Shown: positions 24,101-32,764, numbered from the stretch's first letter. The stretch is DNA of 64,000 nt from Enterobacter oligotrophicus (GCF_009176645.1 NZ_AP019007.1:2356001-2420000), one strand, 5' to 3'. The notes: generated by a model not told the origin, from the letters alone. Made by a program: numbers and translations.

Positions 24101-24118
24101 AAAAGGGGTGCCCCTTTT
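24101..24118 (-). other. 5' leader hairpin of ecpA mRNA
   Basis: AAAAGGGG-TG-CCCCTTTT is a perfect 8-base-pair inverted repeat. The likely ecpA promoter (24128-24157, minus) would start transcription near 24121, so the hairpin would sit at the very 5' end of the message, a position known to protect mRNA from decay. It could instead serve as terminator for the FidL-like gene that ends at 24293. Confidence 0.45.
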
Positions 24119-24127
24119 TCGAGGCGG

Positions 24128-24157
24128 AGTATAGTCAGGCCAAAATTAGCGAGGCAA
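24128..24157 (-). promoter_or_regulatory. ecpA: probable ecpA promoter
   Basis: On the minus strand a TTGCCT (-35) and TATACT (-10) are separated by 18 bases, ending about 63 bases upstream of the ecpA ATG. Fit to sigma-70 is good at -10 and fair at -35. The pair lies in the only gap upstream of ecpA. It is read from sequence only. Confidence 0.5.
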
Positions 24158-24292
24158 TACAGAAAAATTCACTCACCCGCGATAAAAGATGAATATAAAA
24201 AATAAATATGTGTATCTTGTTGTTACATAATGAATAAATCGTTTGATTTTCAGAAAATAGATAATCATCGATTCTATTATTGACGTGAAATA

Positions 24293-24781
24293 TCAGGATG
24301 TCGGAACAGCCACGCACATCATTACAGGCAATACCAGCCCTTTAATTAGCCACGCGTGTTTTTTGACTTTGTTGATATAGAAGAAGTTAATATTATCCAA
24401 TAACATTTCATTTACAATTCCGTCAGGCGCAATATCATCCTCGGATTTATTCAGCTTTTTATCTTTGATGTAGTAAATATTACTTCCGTCGACCTTCTCG
24501 ACATTAAGGATGTAATTGCGGTCGATCAGGTAACTGTGCCCTCCCTTTCGGAGAACGCCTTTATGAATGACCGTCACGACATCCGTGCTGTTAAACAGAA
24601 AAAGGGTCGTTAATGACATATCGGTCAAATCACCCGAGGAATACGTTTTCCAGGAAACGGTATCTGACTGGCAGCCAAATCCCTCTTCCTGGGTTCTCAT
24701 AAAATAAAAGAACAGCAATGCGATGACAGACAACACCAGTACGACACCAAACAACACACTCAGGTTATGAGTCCTTGACAT
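24293..24781 (-). CDS. FidL-like inner-membrane protein, second copy
   Basis: 162 residues. A membrane segment near the N-terminus (LFGVVLVLSVIALLFFYFM) is followed by FGCQSDTVSWKTYSSGDLTDMSLTTLFLF, the same Cys-Gln position and layout as the first FidL-like protein (FSCQANLV). The C-terminal part (AWLIKGLVLPVMMCVAVPT) could be a second membrane-associated stretch. It starts 3 bases after the winged-helix gene. FidL-like partners have no established biochemical role. By analogy to ToxS it may protect or tune the regulator. Confidence 0.6.
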   Translation of the reverse strand: MSRTHNLSVLFGVVLVLSVIALLFFYFMRTQEEGFGCQSDTVSWKTYSSGDLTDMSLTTLFLFNSTDVVTVIHKGVLRKGGHSYLIDRNYILNVEKVDGSNIYYIKDKKLNKSEDDIAPDGIVNEMLLDNINFFYINKVKKHAWLIKGLVLPVMMCVAVPTS

Positions 24782-24784
24782 ATT

Positions 24785-25594
24785 TTAACTCCCGGTCAGG
24801 CTTCTGTAAGAAATGCAATTCTTATAATCATCGACACTGTCCTGCTGGTAACAGAGAGCCAGAAAATAGTTTTCCATCTGCGACTTTTTGAAGTTTGAAT
24901 AGTAAGCATCAGCAATTTGATGTTCGCAGTCGATTTGCCGTTTCGCGATGACCTCTTTAACGCGGTTAAAATAGAACTGTCGCGGCTGAAACATGTTCTT
25001 ATCGATAAGGTATACCGTACACCTGTCCACTTTGCCGAGCAGATGGACGTCAGAATCTTTCATGTTGTCTGCATATGACTGTTTCTGAAAAAACAGATGG
25101 GCAAATCCAACAATCGTCACCAGGCATACTGCGCATAAGATTATAAAGGCAGTATGCAAGTGACGATATCGTTTGGGAGGGTCGGGATCTCGCTGCTGAA
25201 TTTGAATATGCGATTCTTCCACCAGCGTCTGTTCAGGAGTGGGAGGGGTAACAGGTGGCCTGACCGTGTGATGTTCAATATGTGCCGCAAGACTAAAACC
25301 TTTACCGCGAATCGTTTTAATCAACATCGGATCGCGCCCCAAAATACGAAACGCCTTTCTGATTTCACTTATGGCAACATTAAGACTGACCGATGAACCT
25401 GAGAAGCCGTGTTCCTCCCAAACCTTTTTTATCAGGTCATCTCTGTCGAGAGTTTTACCATTATTGATGATAAGTTCATACAGTAAACGTGCAGCCTGAT
25501 TTGATAACTTAATGGAAGATTCCTCCTCTCCATTAATCATGATCATACCGGTGTCTACTTCATAAAGCATTGCGAGATCAATGAGATACTTCAT
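24785..25594 (-). CDS. ToxR/MarT-like membrane-anchored winged-helix regulator, second copy
   Basis: 269 residues. The winged helix covers residues 1-100 (LSNQAARLLYELIINNGKTLDRD, KVWEEHGFSGSSVSLNVAIS, IRKAFRILGRDPMLIKTIRGKGF), a better ToxR/CadC match than the first copy. A linker, one membrane helix (HTAFIILCAVCLVTIVGFAHLFF) and a periplasmic domain follow, whose cysteines (DRCTVYL, IDCEHQI, ALCYQQ, KNCISY) align with those of the protein at 3439-4236. It stands between ecpA (same direction, downstream) and the divergent fimbrial operon 2, so either or both may be its targets. It occupies the place of ecpR. Confidence 0.78.
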   Translation of the reverse strand: MKYLIDLAMLYEVDTGMIMINGEEESSIKLSNQAARLLYELIINNGKTLDRDDLIKKVWEEHGFSGSSVSLNVAISEIRKAFRILGRDPMLIKTIRGKGFSLAAHIEHHTVRPPVTPPTPEQTLVEESHIQIQQRDPDPPKRYRHLHTAFIILCAVCLVTIVGFAHLFFQKQSYADNMKDSDVHLLGKVDRCTVYLIDKNMFQPRQFYFNRVKEVIAKRQIDCEHQIADAYYSNFKKSQMENYFLALCYQQDSVDDYKNCISYRSLTGS

Positions 25595-25703
25595 ATTATT
25601 ATTACACCACTGTTATAGATTTATGTATTTCCCTCGCAATAATAAGTCCAAAGTTAGTGTGGTCAAGTCAAGTAATATTATTTGAGTAGCGGATATAGAA
25701 AAC

Positions 25704-25737
25704 TTCATTAATTAAGGATTATTAATTCATTAATTAA
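25704..25737. promoter_or_regulatory. tandem direct repeats, candidate regulator sites
   Basis: TTCATTAATTAA occurs twice without mismatch, at 25704-25715 and 25726-25737, 22 bases apart, which is two turns of the helix. They lie between the winged-helix gene and fimbrial operon 2, about 95-130 bases upstream of the likely promoter. ToxR/OmpR-type proteins often bind tandem direct repeats, so the neighbouring regulator is the first candidate. Confidence 0.5.
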
Positions 25738-25830
25738 AACCTTCGAAAGAAGGCATTTGGGTTATGATCTTAAAAAAAACATTATAGCAAGATTATAATC
25801 TCTATTACCGAAACCAAACGGAATAATGTT

Positions 25831-25860
25831 TTGTTTTGTATCTTTTTGATGCAACATAAT
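25831..25860 (+). promoter_or_regulatory. possible promoter of fimbrial operon 2
   Basis: TTGTTT and CATAAT are separated by 18 bases, about 110 bases upstream of the pilin ATG. Both boxes are moderate sigma-70 matches. It is the best candidate in the gap and fits an activator-dependent promoter. Not certain. Confidence 0.35.
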
Positions 25861-25969
25861 CTCGTCACGGCGTGTCTCTCACGTCGCTATGCGCTTTACC
25901 CGTTAACCGCGTGCTGCGCAGCCGAATAACATTCATTTTTATACAAAACAAAACATTATGGAGTTTATC

Positions 25970-26554
25970 ATGTTCAAATCGATCATGACCGTTTCTTTGC
26001 TGGCCGCGGCTATGGCGTCTACCAGCGCGGTTGCCGCAGATAACTCAGCGGGGGGTGTAATTAACTTTACCGGTGCCATTACCGATACCACCTGTACCAT
26101 TAACGGCGGTAAAAGCGCTGATTTTACTGTTGCGCTCTCACCAATTTCGGTAAAAGATGCCGGGACAACGGTTGGCCTGATTACCAAAAATAAAAAATCT
26201 ATCGCCTTAACCTTCTCCGGCTGTTCCCCGGCGGCGGGCACCACAGGAACACCGTTGAAAGTGTACTTCTCCAGTGCGGATAATATTTCTACCGACGGAA
26301 AATACCTGCTGAATAACAGCGTTAACGAAAGCGATACAAGCGTTGCGCGTAACGTGGGCTTTGCTTTAGTTAAACCGGGTGCATCTACCCCAATTGCGCT
26401 GAATCAGGCTTACACAACCGATATTATGGGGACGGCAACAGCACCTGATTCAGAAACGCTGACGCTGGATGTTTATTACTATAAAACTAACGCCACCGCC
26501 GCAACGGTCGGCGAGTTAAGCTCCAACGTCACTTACACCATTTCCTACCTGTAA
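25970..26554 (+). CDS. major fimbrial subunit, chaperone-usher operon 2
   Basis: 194 residues from ATG 25970, chosen because GGAG lies 5 bases upstream. An ATG at 25958 in frame has no ribosome site. The signal peptide ends TSAVAA. The mature protein has GGVINFTGAITDTTCTINGG, the second Cys in LTFSGCSPA, and the end NVTYTISYL with penultimate Tyr, all typical for type 1-like pilins. It is clearly distinct from the pilin of operon 1. Rod subunit of the second fimbria. Confidence 0.9.
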   Translation: MFKSIMTVSLLAAAMASTSAVAADNSAGGVINFTGAITDTTCTINGGKSADFTVALSPISVKDAGTTVGLITKNKKSIALTFSGCSPAAGTTGTPLKVYFSSADNISTDGKYLLNNSVNESDTSVARNVGFALVKPGASTPIALNQAYTTDIMGTATAPDSETLTLDVYYYKTNATAATVGELSSNVTYTISYL

Positions 26555-26565
26555 TATTACTTTTT

Positions 26566-26589
26566 CAGGCTCTGTCTTTGCAGAGCCTG
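26566..26589 (+). other. intercistronic hairpin after pilin gene, operon 2
   Basis: CAGGCTCTG and CAGAGCCTG form a perfect 9-base-pair stem with a 6-base loop, 11 bases after the pilin stop. TATTT follows, so it may act as a partial terminator. Position and form match the hairpin at 6328-6353. Confidence 0.6.
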
Positions 26590-26606
26590 TATTTAAGGTT
26601 GCAATC

Positions 26607-27299
26607 ATGCGTAAGGCTATTTTGCTGGCAGTGTTACTGCTCAGCACAGGTCAATCATGGGCCAATATCGTCATTAATGGCACCCGTGTTCTTTATCCTG
26701 AAAATAACAAAGAGGTGATTGTCCAGTTAATGAATACCGGAGATGCTCCCGCACTGGTGCAATCATGGATCGATGATGGTGATATTAACTCCACGCCGGA
26801 AACAGCAAAAGTGCCCTTCCTGCTCTCACCACCGGTCATTAAAGTGAGCGAACATAATGGTCAGCAGTTGCGCATTAAAAAGCTCCCGGCAAATTTGCCT
26901 GCGGATCGTGAATCTGTGTTTTTCCTGAACGTGCTCGACATTCCGCCGAAACCTGAAAATCTTCAGAACCAAAATACCGTTCAGCTGGCGATTAAATCGC
27001 GCATTAAACTTTTTTATCGCCCGGCGTCGCTGACAGGCTCGCTGGATGACGCCGTTAAAAAACTGACGCTTGTCGCCAACGGGGATCAATTCCGCATCAG
27101 TAATAACAGCCCGTACCATATTACCGTCGCCAACATTTCGCAGGGTAAAACCAAATTACTCCAGGATTCTCCGATGGTGTCGCCTTTTGGACAACTGACG
27201 GTAGCCACAAAAAACGCGGTGAAACGCGGTCAGACCTTCCAGGTGATGTATGTGGACGATCTGGGTGCGTATAAAACCCGGACTTTCACCAGCCAGTGA
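26607..27299 (+). CDS. periplasmic fimbrial chaperone, operon 2
   Basis: 230 residues with signal peptide ending SWA. PapD/FimC-type: Arg of NGTRVLYPENN and Lys of IKSRIKLFYRP are the subunit-binding pair, and ESVFFLNVLDIPP is the conserved strand. The domain 2 strand SPYHITVANI is also typical. It delivers subunits of operon 2 to the usher encoded 15 bases downstream. Confidence 0.92.
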   Translation: MRKAILLAVLLLSTGQSWANIVINGTRVLYPENNKEVIVQLMNTGDAPALVQSWIDDGDINSTPETAKVPFLLSPPVIKVSEHNGQQLRIKKLPANLPADRESVFFLNVLDIPPKPENLQNQNTVQLAIKSRIKLFYRPASLTGSLDDAVKKLTLVANGDQFRISNNSPYHITVANISQGKTKLLQDSPMVSPFGQLTVATKNAVKRGQTFQVMYVDDLGAYKTRTFTSQ

Positions 27300-27314
27300 T
27301 CGGAAAGACTCACC

Positions 27315-29807
27315 ATGAAATTGAAACAAAACAGGCTCTACCTTCTGGCAGTCTGCTCGCTTCTGCTTTCGCATAAATCCGGGGCCGTGTCGTTTGATAC
27401 CTCCCTGCTTGCTGGCGCATCCGGTGAGTCCGATCTGTCACGCTTCTATGAAAATAACGCCATGCCAGCAGGCAATCAGGAGATGGATATCTACGTTAAC
27501 GGTAGCTGGAAGGGGCGCTATAACGTTACCTACGGCGAACAGCGTGATGACATTCGGCTTGCCTGGAAAGATGCGCAAACGCTCGGCATTAACACCCAAT
27601 CACTGCCTGCCCCCGCTATTACCCAGGGCCAGGTACAACTGCACGATCTGGTGCAGGGCGGAGAGGTCAAAACCGATACCAGCACGTTGAGCCTGGCGCT
27701 CACCGTTCCGCAGGCGGCGGTGCTGCGTACCGAAGAGGGCTATATTGCCCCGCAATTCTGGGATGAAGGGATACCCGCGCTCATGCTCTCCTGGAATACC
27801 ACCTGGTACAACACCCGTGCGAAAGGGACTTCCAAAGAGACGAACGATGATTTTTATGCCGGACTGGATTCCGGTGCCAACCTGTTCGGCTGGCAGTTTC
27901 GCGACAGCAGCACCTGGCGTAAAACGGCCAGCGGCGACAGTAGCTGGCAAAACAATACCCGTTACCTGCGTCGCCCCCTGGCCTCGCTGAAATCAAACCT
28001 GACGATGGGTGATTTTTATATCCCAGGCGATCTGTTTGATTCCCTCCGCGTGCGCGGTGTATCGCTGGCGTCAGACATGAAAATGCGGCCCAACTCGCAG
28101 CAAGGTTTCTCGCCGGTAGTGCACGGCGTCGCGCGTACCAACGCCCTGGTGAAGGTGATCCAGAACGGTAACATCATCTATCAGGAGAACGTTCCGCCGG
28201 GCCAGTTCACGCTCGACAGTATTCAACCCACCGGCTCGGCCGGGGACCTGTTAGTTGTCGTGCGCGAGGCCGATGGTTCACAGCAGTCCTTCACGGTGCC
28301 ATTCTCAGCCGTGCCCGGCATGTTGAAAGAGGGCGTCAGCCAGTACAGCGTTGTGGCGGGTAAAGTGCACCAAAACACGCTCGATGCAGAACCGGCTTTC
28401 CTGCAGGCTACGCTGCGTTACGGATTTAATAATCTCATCACTGGCTACACCGGGATGATTATCAGCGATAACTACCAGGCCGGGCTTATTGGAACCGGCT
28501 GGAACCTTCCCTTTGGCGCGGTCTCTGTGGACGTCACGCAGGCAAAAACCACATTGCAGGATCGCACAGACAGCGGCCAGAGCTTTCGCGTGTCGTACAG
28601 TAAATTTATCGACACCACGGCCACCAACTTCACGCTGGCAGCCTACCGTTATTCCACTAAAGGCTATTACAGCTTCAGCGATGCGCTCTATTCGCGAGAA
28701 GGTTATCAGCGCCTGAAAGCGCAATACGACGAGTATGAAGATAAATTCGGCGTCGCCCCGGAGATGTCGCTAAGCACATGGGATGCCCTGCGTGCCGCGC
28801 AGCCTAAAAACACGTTCACGCTCAACCTCAACCAGCGCCTGGCTGATAACTGGGGCACGGTCTTTATTTCCGGCACGCAGCGCGATTACTGGAATTCGCA
28901 GCAAACCACACGTGAATACCAGACGGGTTACTCAAACTCGATTGGCCGCGCCAGTTATACCGTTTCGGCCAGCCGGGTTCGCAACAGCAACAGTGAAGAA
29001 GAGACGCGCTTTTATCTCTCCCTTAGCCTGCCGTTCTCGCTGTTTGATAACAATGCGTGGCTCACCTCCAGCCTGACGGCCAGCGATTCGCATTACGAGC
29101 AGAGCAATATCAGTATGAGCGGCAACGCGCTGGCGTCGAACCGCTTAAGTTATACCCTCTCCGGCAGCAACGCCCGCGGGGGACATAATTCGGCAAGCGT
29201 GAATACCGCGTATCGCTCGAATTTTGCCACGCTGGGTGGCTCATACAGTGAATCCTCCGATTACCGTCAGACGGGCCTCAGCGGTCGCGGCAGCCTGGTC
29301 GCCTTCCCGTGGCACCTCCTCGCCTCTAACGAAACCGGTACGACCATGACCATCGTGGATGCGCCGCAGGCGGAAGGGCTGATGGTCAATGGTGACGAAA
29401 GTATCGTGACCAACCACGACGGTGTCGCGCTGGTGCCATACGCCACGCCGTACCGTAAAAACGCCATCACGTTGTCAGAAACAGCAAACAGCTCGGGTGC
29501 TGAGGTGCTCGGCAATATGGCTAACGTCGCGCCTTACGATGGAGCAGTCAATTACGTCCGTTTTGAGACTGACAAACGTCAGTCGTGGGTGTTACAGGCC
29601 ACGCGCGCCAACGGCAAACCGCTGCCTTTTGGAACGGAAGTGCTTGATGAAAACGGTGGATCGGTCGGCTATGTCGGCCAGGCAAGCGTGCTGTACATCC
29701 GCGCCGAACAGCCGCCGCGCGTCCTTAACGTCCATCTCCGTGGCGGAAAGTGCGAAATCACCACGCCAGCGTGGGGGCTGAACAATCCGCCATCGGTTTG
29801 CCTTTAA
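27315..29807 (+). CDS. outer-membrane fimbrial usher, operon 2
   Basis: 830 residues. Signal peptide ending KSGA, then the N-terminal domain (VSFDTSLLAGASGESDLSRFY, GNQEMDIYVNGSWKG), barrel and plug (VRGVSLASDMKM, VVHGVARTNALVKVIQNGN, VREADGSQQSFTVPFSAVP), and C-terminal domains with PFGTEVLDENGGSVGYVGQ and a terminal Cys pair (GKCEITTP, PSVCL). This is the FimD family layout and length. It has a longer insertion after the FSDALYSREGYQRLKAQYDEYE region than the operon 1 usher. Confidence 0.93.
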   Translation: MKLKQNRLYLLAVCSLLLSHKSGAVSFDTSLLAGASGESDLSRFYENNAMPAGNQEMDIYVNGSWKGRYNVTYGEQRDDIRLAWKDAQTLGINTQSLPAPAITQGQVQLHDLVQGGEVKTDTSTLSLALTVPQAAVLRTEEGYIAPQFWDEGIPALMLSWNTTWYNTRAKGTSKETNDDFYAGLDSGANLFGWQFRDSSTWRKTASGDSSWQNNTRYLRRPLASLKSNLTMGDFYIPGDLFDSLRVRGVSLASDMKMRPNSQQGFSPVVHGVARTNALVKVIQNGNIIYQENVPPGQFTLDSIQPTGSAGDLLVVVREADGSQQSFTVPFSAVPGMLKEGVSQYSVVAGKVHQNTLDAEPAFLQATLRYGFNNLITGYTGMIISDNYQAGLIGTGWNLPFGAVSVDVTQAKTTLQDRTDSGQSFRVSYSKFIDTTATNFTLAAYRYSTKGYYSFSDALYSREGYQRLKAQYDEYEDKFGVAPEMSLSTWDALRAAQPKNTFTLNLNQRLADNWGTVFISGTQRDYWNSQQTTREYQTGYSNSIGRASYTVSASRVRNSNSEEETRFYLSLSLPFSLFDNNAWLTSSLTASDSHYEQSNISMSGNALASNRLSYTLSGSNARGGHNSASVNTAYRSNFATLGGSYSESSDYRQTGLSGRGSLVAFPWHLLASNETGTTMTIVDAPQAEGLMVNGDESIVTNHDGVALVPYATPYRKNAITLSETANSSGAEVLGNMANVAPYDGAVNYVRFETDKRQSWVLQATRANGKPLPFGTEVLDENGGSVGYVGQASVLYIRAEQPPRVLNVHLRGGKCEITTPAWGLNNPPSVCL

Positions 29808-29822
29808 TTACGGAATATCAAT

Positions 29823-30887
29823 ATGATACGGTTATTCACTTTTCTGTCGCTGCTCTGCATCAGCACAGCCAGCTACGCTACCTGCTCCGGTGGCAGCATT
29901 GTCTATGGCACACCGATCAGCATCGATTTGTCCGATAAGCTCAGCCCGGCCACGCCGACATGGACAGGAAGTTTTACCACGCAATACAGCGGCTCGTTTA
30001 ATTGCTCAACCGGCAACAGCGAGTTTTCATACACACCGATCCTGTCGACCGACAACAGCTACGCCACGATTTTGGGCTTTAGTAATAATAAGTATATGGT
30101 GCGCGCGGAGATCACCAGCACGCAGGCCAACAAAACGCTGGCCGCAAGCGGTAGCCACACCGCCTCAGAGCTTAATACGCCTTTTACCGTCCGTTTCACG
30201 CTCGTCAGCCAGAGCGGTACAACGCTCACGGGAGACACGGCGAACATGAGCGACGTGATGTTCGTCAGCGATATGAGCGGCATGTCATTCTGGGAGATCA
30301 TCACCTGGCCGATTAATCAGATGGTGAAGATTGTGCAATGGTTATTCAGCGGCTTTCAGTGGCCTTATGACAACCGGGATATGTTTGGCCAGCCAATGAC
30401 CATCAAATATGCACCGAAACTGACCACCTGCTCGTTCGATAATGCCGGGCTGACCGTCAATCTCCCGACGCTCGGTATCCCCCAGCTCAGCGCCTCGGCT
30501 CAGCCAGGGCTGACACCTTTTACGCTGAATATGAGCTGTCAGAACGTGAGCGTAAATGGCAATTCAGACCGGGCGATTGAGATGTTCCTTTCCAGCACGC
30601 AATTGCTGTCAACCGACAGCTCGGTGCTGGTCGACAGCAGCAGCAGTGCCGCCCAGGGCGTTGGCCTGCGGCTCATCAAGCGAGATAACCCGCAGATGCC
30701 CGTGACATTCTCGACGTCCACCACCAGCCGTGGAAACGCCACAATGATTTTCAACGTGGCGGCAGGTGGTGCGCTGAGCGAACATTTCACCCTTCCGATG
30801 GCGGCGTACTATTACGTCTGGTCTCCCGCGAAACTGACGCAGGGAAAGATGAATACCTCAGCAACGTTGAATATTATTTATCCCTGA
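29823..30887 (+). CDS. fimbrial tip adhesin, operon 2
   Basis: 354 residues. Signal peptide ending ASYA, then an N-terminal receptor domain with early cysteines (TCSGGSIVYGTPI, FNCSTGN). An unusual hydrophobic aromatic stretch follows (SFWEIITWPINQMVKIVQWLFSGFQWPY, about residues 155-180), then a pilin domain from about residue 205 (LTTCSFDNAGLTVNLPTLG, MSCQNVSV) to the end TSATLNIIYP. Penultimate Tyr fits donor-strand chemistry. The operon has no separate minor subunit, so adhesin and rod would join directly. The receptor is unknown. Confidence 0.83.
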   Translation: MIRLFTFLSLLCISTASYATCSGGSIVYGTPISIDLSDKLSPATPTWTGSFTTQYSGSFNCSTGNSEFSYTPILSTDNSYATILGFSNNKYMVRAEITSTQANKTLAASGSHTASELNTPFTVRFTLVSQSGTTLTGDTANMSDVMFVSDMSGMSFWEIITWPINQMVKIVQWLFSGFQWPYDNRDMFGQPMTIKYAPKLTTCSFDNAGLTVNLPTLGIPQLSASAQPGLTPFTLNMSCQNVSVNGNSDRAIEMFLSSTQLLSTDSSVLVDSSSSAAQGVGLRLIKRDNPQMPVTFSTSTTSRGNATMIFNVAAGGALSEHFTLPMAAYYYVWSPAKLTQGKMNTSATLNIIYP

Positions 30888-30896
30888 CACACACCG

Positions 30897-30920
30897 GCCG
30901 GAATGGGTACACATTCCGGC
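30897..30920. terminator. hairpin between convergent adhesin and LuxR-type genes
   Basis: GCCGGAATG and CATTCCGGC pair perfectly over 9 bases with a 6-base loop, in the 43-base gap between two convergent genes. T-runs are short on both sides, so it is a moderate bidirectional terminator at best. Confidence 0.5.
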
Positions 30921-30930
30921 TATTCATGAT

Positions 30931-31596
30931 TTAACTGCCCATTTTTCCAACCGTATGCAGATATTTAATCAGCTCACTGTGGCTGGAAATATTGAGTTTT
31001 TTCATCGCATTATGTTTCTGCGTGGCGACGGTACTTATGGAACGGTTTCGATGACGCGCGATCTCCGTCACCGTATATCCCTCAACAATAAGGTGAATCA
31101 CCTCCCACTCTCTGGCGGAAAGCACAGAACGCGAGCGCGATCCGGCACGCATCACTCCCCGCAGCCAGGTCGAGACAACAGGCTTTTGCGCATCGGTCAC
31201 CATTAACGTTCGTAATTCATTTTTCAGCTCCGCCATTTCGTCCTGCAGGCTGATAGTCAGTTCAAACTTCATCTCCAGAACTTTTCTTAAAAGCCCATAA
31301 TGCAATTCAGGAACAAAGAGTACGCGTCTGACATGGCGCGATTTACACAGGCTCGTTAATCGACTGCTGGTTTCCGTACTCCACTCCTTATGATTGAGGA
31401 GGTAATTAAACTCGGTAAAAAATATATCGACATCATTATCAGCAAGCGCGTCCAGAAGCTGTTCAGTGGAATCGACTATCGTGATGTGAAGCGAATAATC
31501 AGGAAGGATATTTTGCAGCGCAAGGGATATTATTTCCTGAAAGAGATTTATTTTGTAGAACACCATCACCCTGACGGGATTTTCAGCATTAATCAT
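30931..31596 (-). CDS. LuxR-type regulator with degenerate receiver, downstream of fimbrial operon 2
   Basis: 221 residues. The N-terminal half resembles a receiver domain (VRVMVFYKINLFQEIISLAL, DVDIFFTEFNYLL, RRVLFVPEL, LTISLQDEM), but the phospho-acceptor Asp is missing (FFTEF) and the conserved Lys is Leu in ISLQD, the same replacement as in the protein at 5085-5687. The C-terminal LuxR/GerE helix-turn-helix is intact (LSAREWEVIHLIVEGYTVTEIARHRNRS, TVATQKHNAMKKL). It points toward the adhesin gene and away from the next LuxR-type gene. Likely a fimbrial regulator that works without phosphorylation. Confidence 0.8.
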   Translation of the reverse strand: MINAENPVRVMVFYKINLFQEIISLALQNILPDYSLHITIVDSTEQLLDALADNDVDIFFTEFNYLLNHKEWSTETSSRLTSLCKSRHVRRVLFVPELHYGLLRKVLEMKFELTISLQDEMAELKNELRTLMVTDAQKPVVSTWLRGVMRAGSRSRSVLSAREWEVIHLIVEGYTVTEIARHRNRSISTVATQKHNAMKKLNISSHSELIKYLHTVGKMGS

Positions 31597-32143
31597 ATCA
31601 TTTCTGAATTATCTTAACCGGAGAAAAGCCGATAATAGTTTATGCATCCCTGGCTCACAACCTCTTCGCGCCAGGATTTTATCCTCCTGAATGCTAAAAA
31701 TCTGAACAACCATATTAAATTAATAGAATTTTTTCTATTTTATTCTTAACTGTCATCTTAATACATTGGCAGGACCGAAGGCTTGCGCGTTTCTGACTAT
31801 GATTATTTCTCCTGTAACACCCGTAAAACCACGAAAAAACCGTGGGTTAACGGCATTAAACACCAGAGCAATGCTTATGTTTCGCGCGTTATCAGGATAA
31901 AAATCTGATTTGAATGTCATGAAAAGATTAAAGAGATAATATATATCATTAAAACAATTTTTCAATTTTATCTTCCCCTAACAATTAGCATTTCCTTTAC
32001 TCATCTGTTTCGGTTGGCTTACATTTACGCCATCACATTACATTTAAAAAAAGAGGTGTTCGCTATTCTTTTTGCAATTAAGAAATCGCGAGGCCGCCAC
32101 CTTCTCTTATATGGACTGATTGCTCAGCGAAAGGAGAAAGCCA
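31597..32143. other. AT-rich gap between two divergent LuxR-type genes
   Basis: 547 bases without a supported gene. It holds two hairpin-forming repeats: AATAGAA / TTCTATT at 31722-31739 and a longer one at 31822-31852, where 12-base arms pair at 10 positions around an A-rich loop. A 70-codon minus-strand reading frame (31753-31965) exists but shows no ribosome site, signal or known motif. Regulatory sites for the flanking genes are expected here. Confidence 0.5.
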
Positions 32144-32764
32144 ATGTCAAACAAAAAAACAATACATGTGGCTGTTGTTGATAGCTGCGAATTCACAATG
32201 ATTGGCCTGCAATACCTTGTGAATCGTGATAATGATATGCAACAGGATGTCTTTTTTCATGGGTTTACCAATATCGAAGACCTTGCCCTAAGCGAACAGT
32301 GCTTTGATATCATCATTTATGATCCGCTGAATACGCGCCATTTCAGGGTAACGACCAACGACGACATTTTATGTATTAAAGAGAAACAGCCAGGGGCAAA
32401 AATTTATATTTATTCGCTGTCCGTGGGCTATTTGAAATTTAAACATGTTGATGGCGTGATCAGTAAAAGAGTGTCGCTGGGGGATATCAAAGCACTTTGG
32501 CAGATTCTGATGAGCCAGACGCCGCAAGAGTCCGGCCTTTACAAGGTCAGCATGACGACCCGACAACGCACGCAGGCCAGATTGTCCAGCGAGGAAGCCA
32601 GCGTCTTGCGCGGCTATTCCTGCAACCTCAAAACCAAGCAAATTGCACGACAGTTAGGTTGCAACGTCAGGCTTGTTTATTTTTATAAAAACAATGCCAT
32701 GAATAAGCTAAAAGCCGTGCGGGGCCCGTCGTTCTATCAAAGCATCCGCTGGATATTGAATTAA
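32144..32764 (+). CDS. LuxR-type response-regulator-like protein
   Basis: 206 residues from ATG 32144, with AAGGAG 7 bases upstream. A TTG at 32120 is in frame. The receiver domain is better preserved than in the two other LuxR-type proteins of the window: VAVVDSCEF, the candidate phospho-acceptor in FDIIIYDPLN and the Lys of VISKRVSLGDI. The C-terminal helix-turn-helix is of GerE type but divergent (LSSEEASVLRGYSCNLKTKQIA, LVYFYKNNAMNKLKAV). It resembles FimZ/CsgD/RcsB-like regulators of surface structures. The gene for a cognate kinase is not nearby. An EAL-domain gene follows on the same strand. Confidence 0.75.
   Translation: MSNKKTIHVAVVDSCEFTMIGLQYLVNRDNDMQQDVFFHGFTNIEDLALSEQCFDIIIYDPLNTRHFRVTTNDDILCIKEKQPGAKIYIYSLSVGYLKFKHVDGVISKRVSLGDIKALWQILMSQTPQESGLYKVSMTTRQRTQARLSSEEASVLRGYSCNLKTKQIARQLGCNVRLVYFYKNNAMNKLKAVRGPSFYQSIRWILN

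Larger units (their letters stand above)
25595..25969. other. AT-rich divergent regulatory region before fimbrial operon 2
   Basis: 375 bases without a gene. It contains the tandem 12-base repeats at 25704-25737, a possible plus-strand promoter at 25831-25860, and a leader of about 100 bases before the pilin gene. No inverted repeats flanking the promoter were seen, so there is no sign of a fim-type invertible switch. Confidence 0.5.

Noticed and set aside
25595-25969. fim-type invertible promoter switch before fimbrial operon 2 (and likewise before operon 1)
   Set aside because: No inverted repeat pair flanking a promoter and no FimB/FimE-like recombinase gene in the window.
31753-31965. 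70-codon minus-strand reading frame in the gap between two LuxR-type genes
   Set aside because: No ribosome site, no signal or domain, AT-rich region with hairpins; more likely chance.
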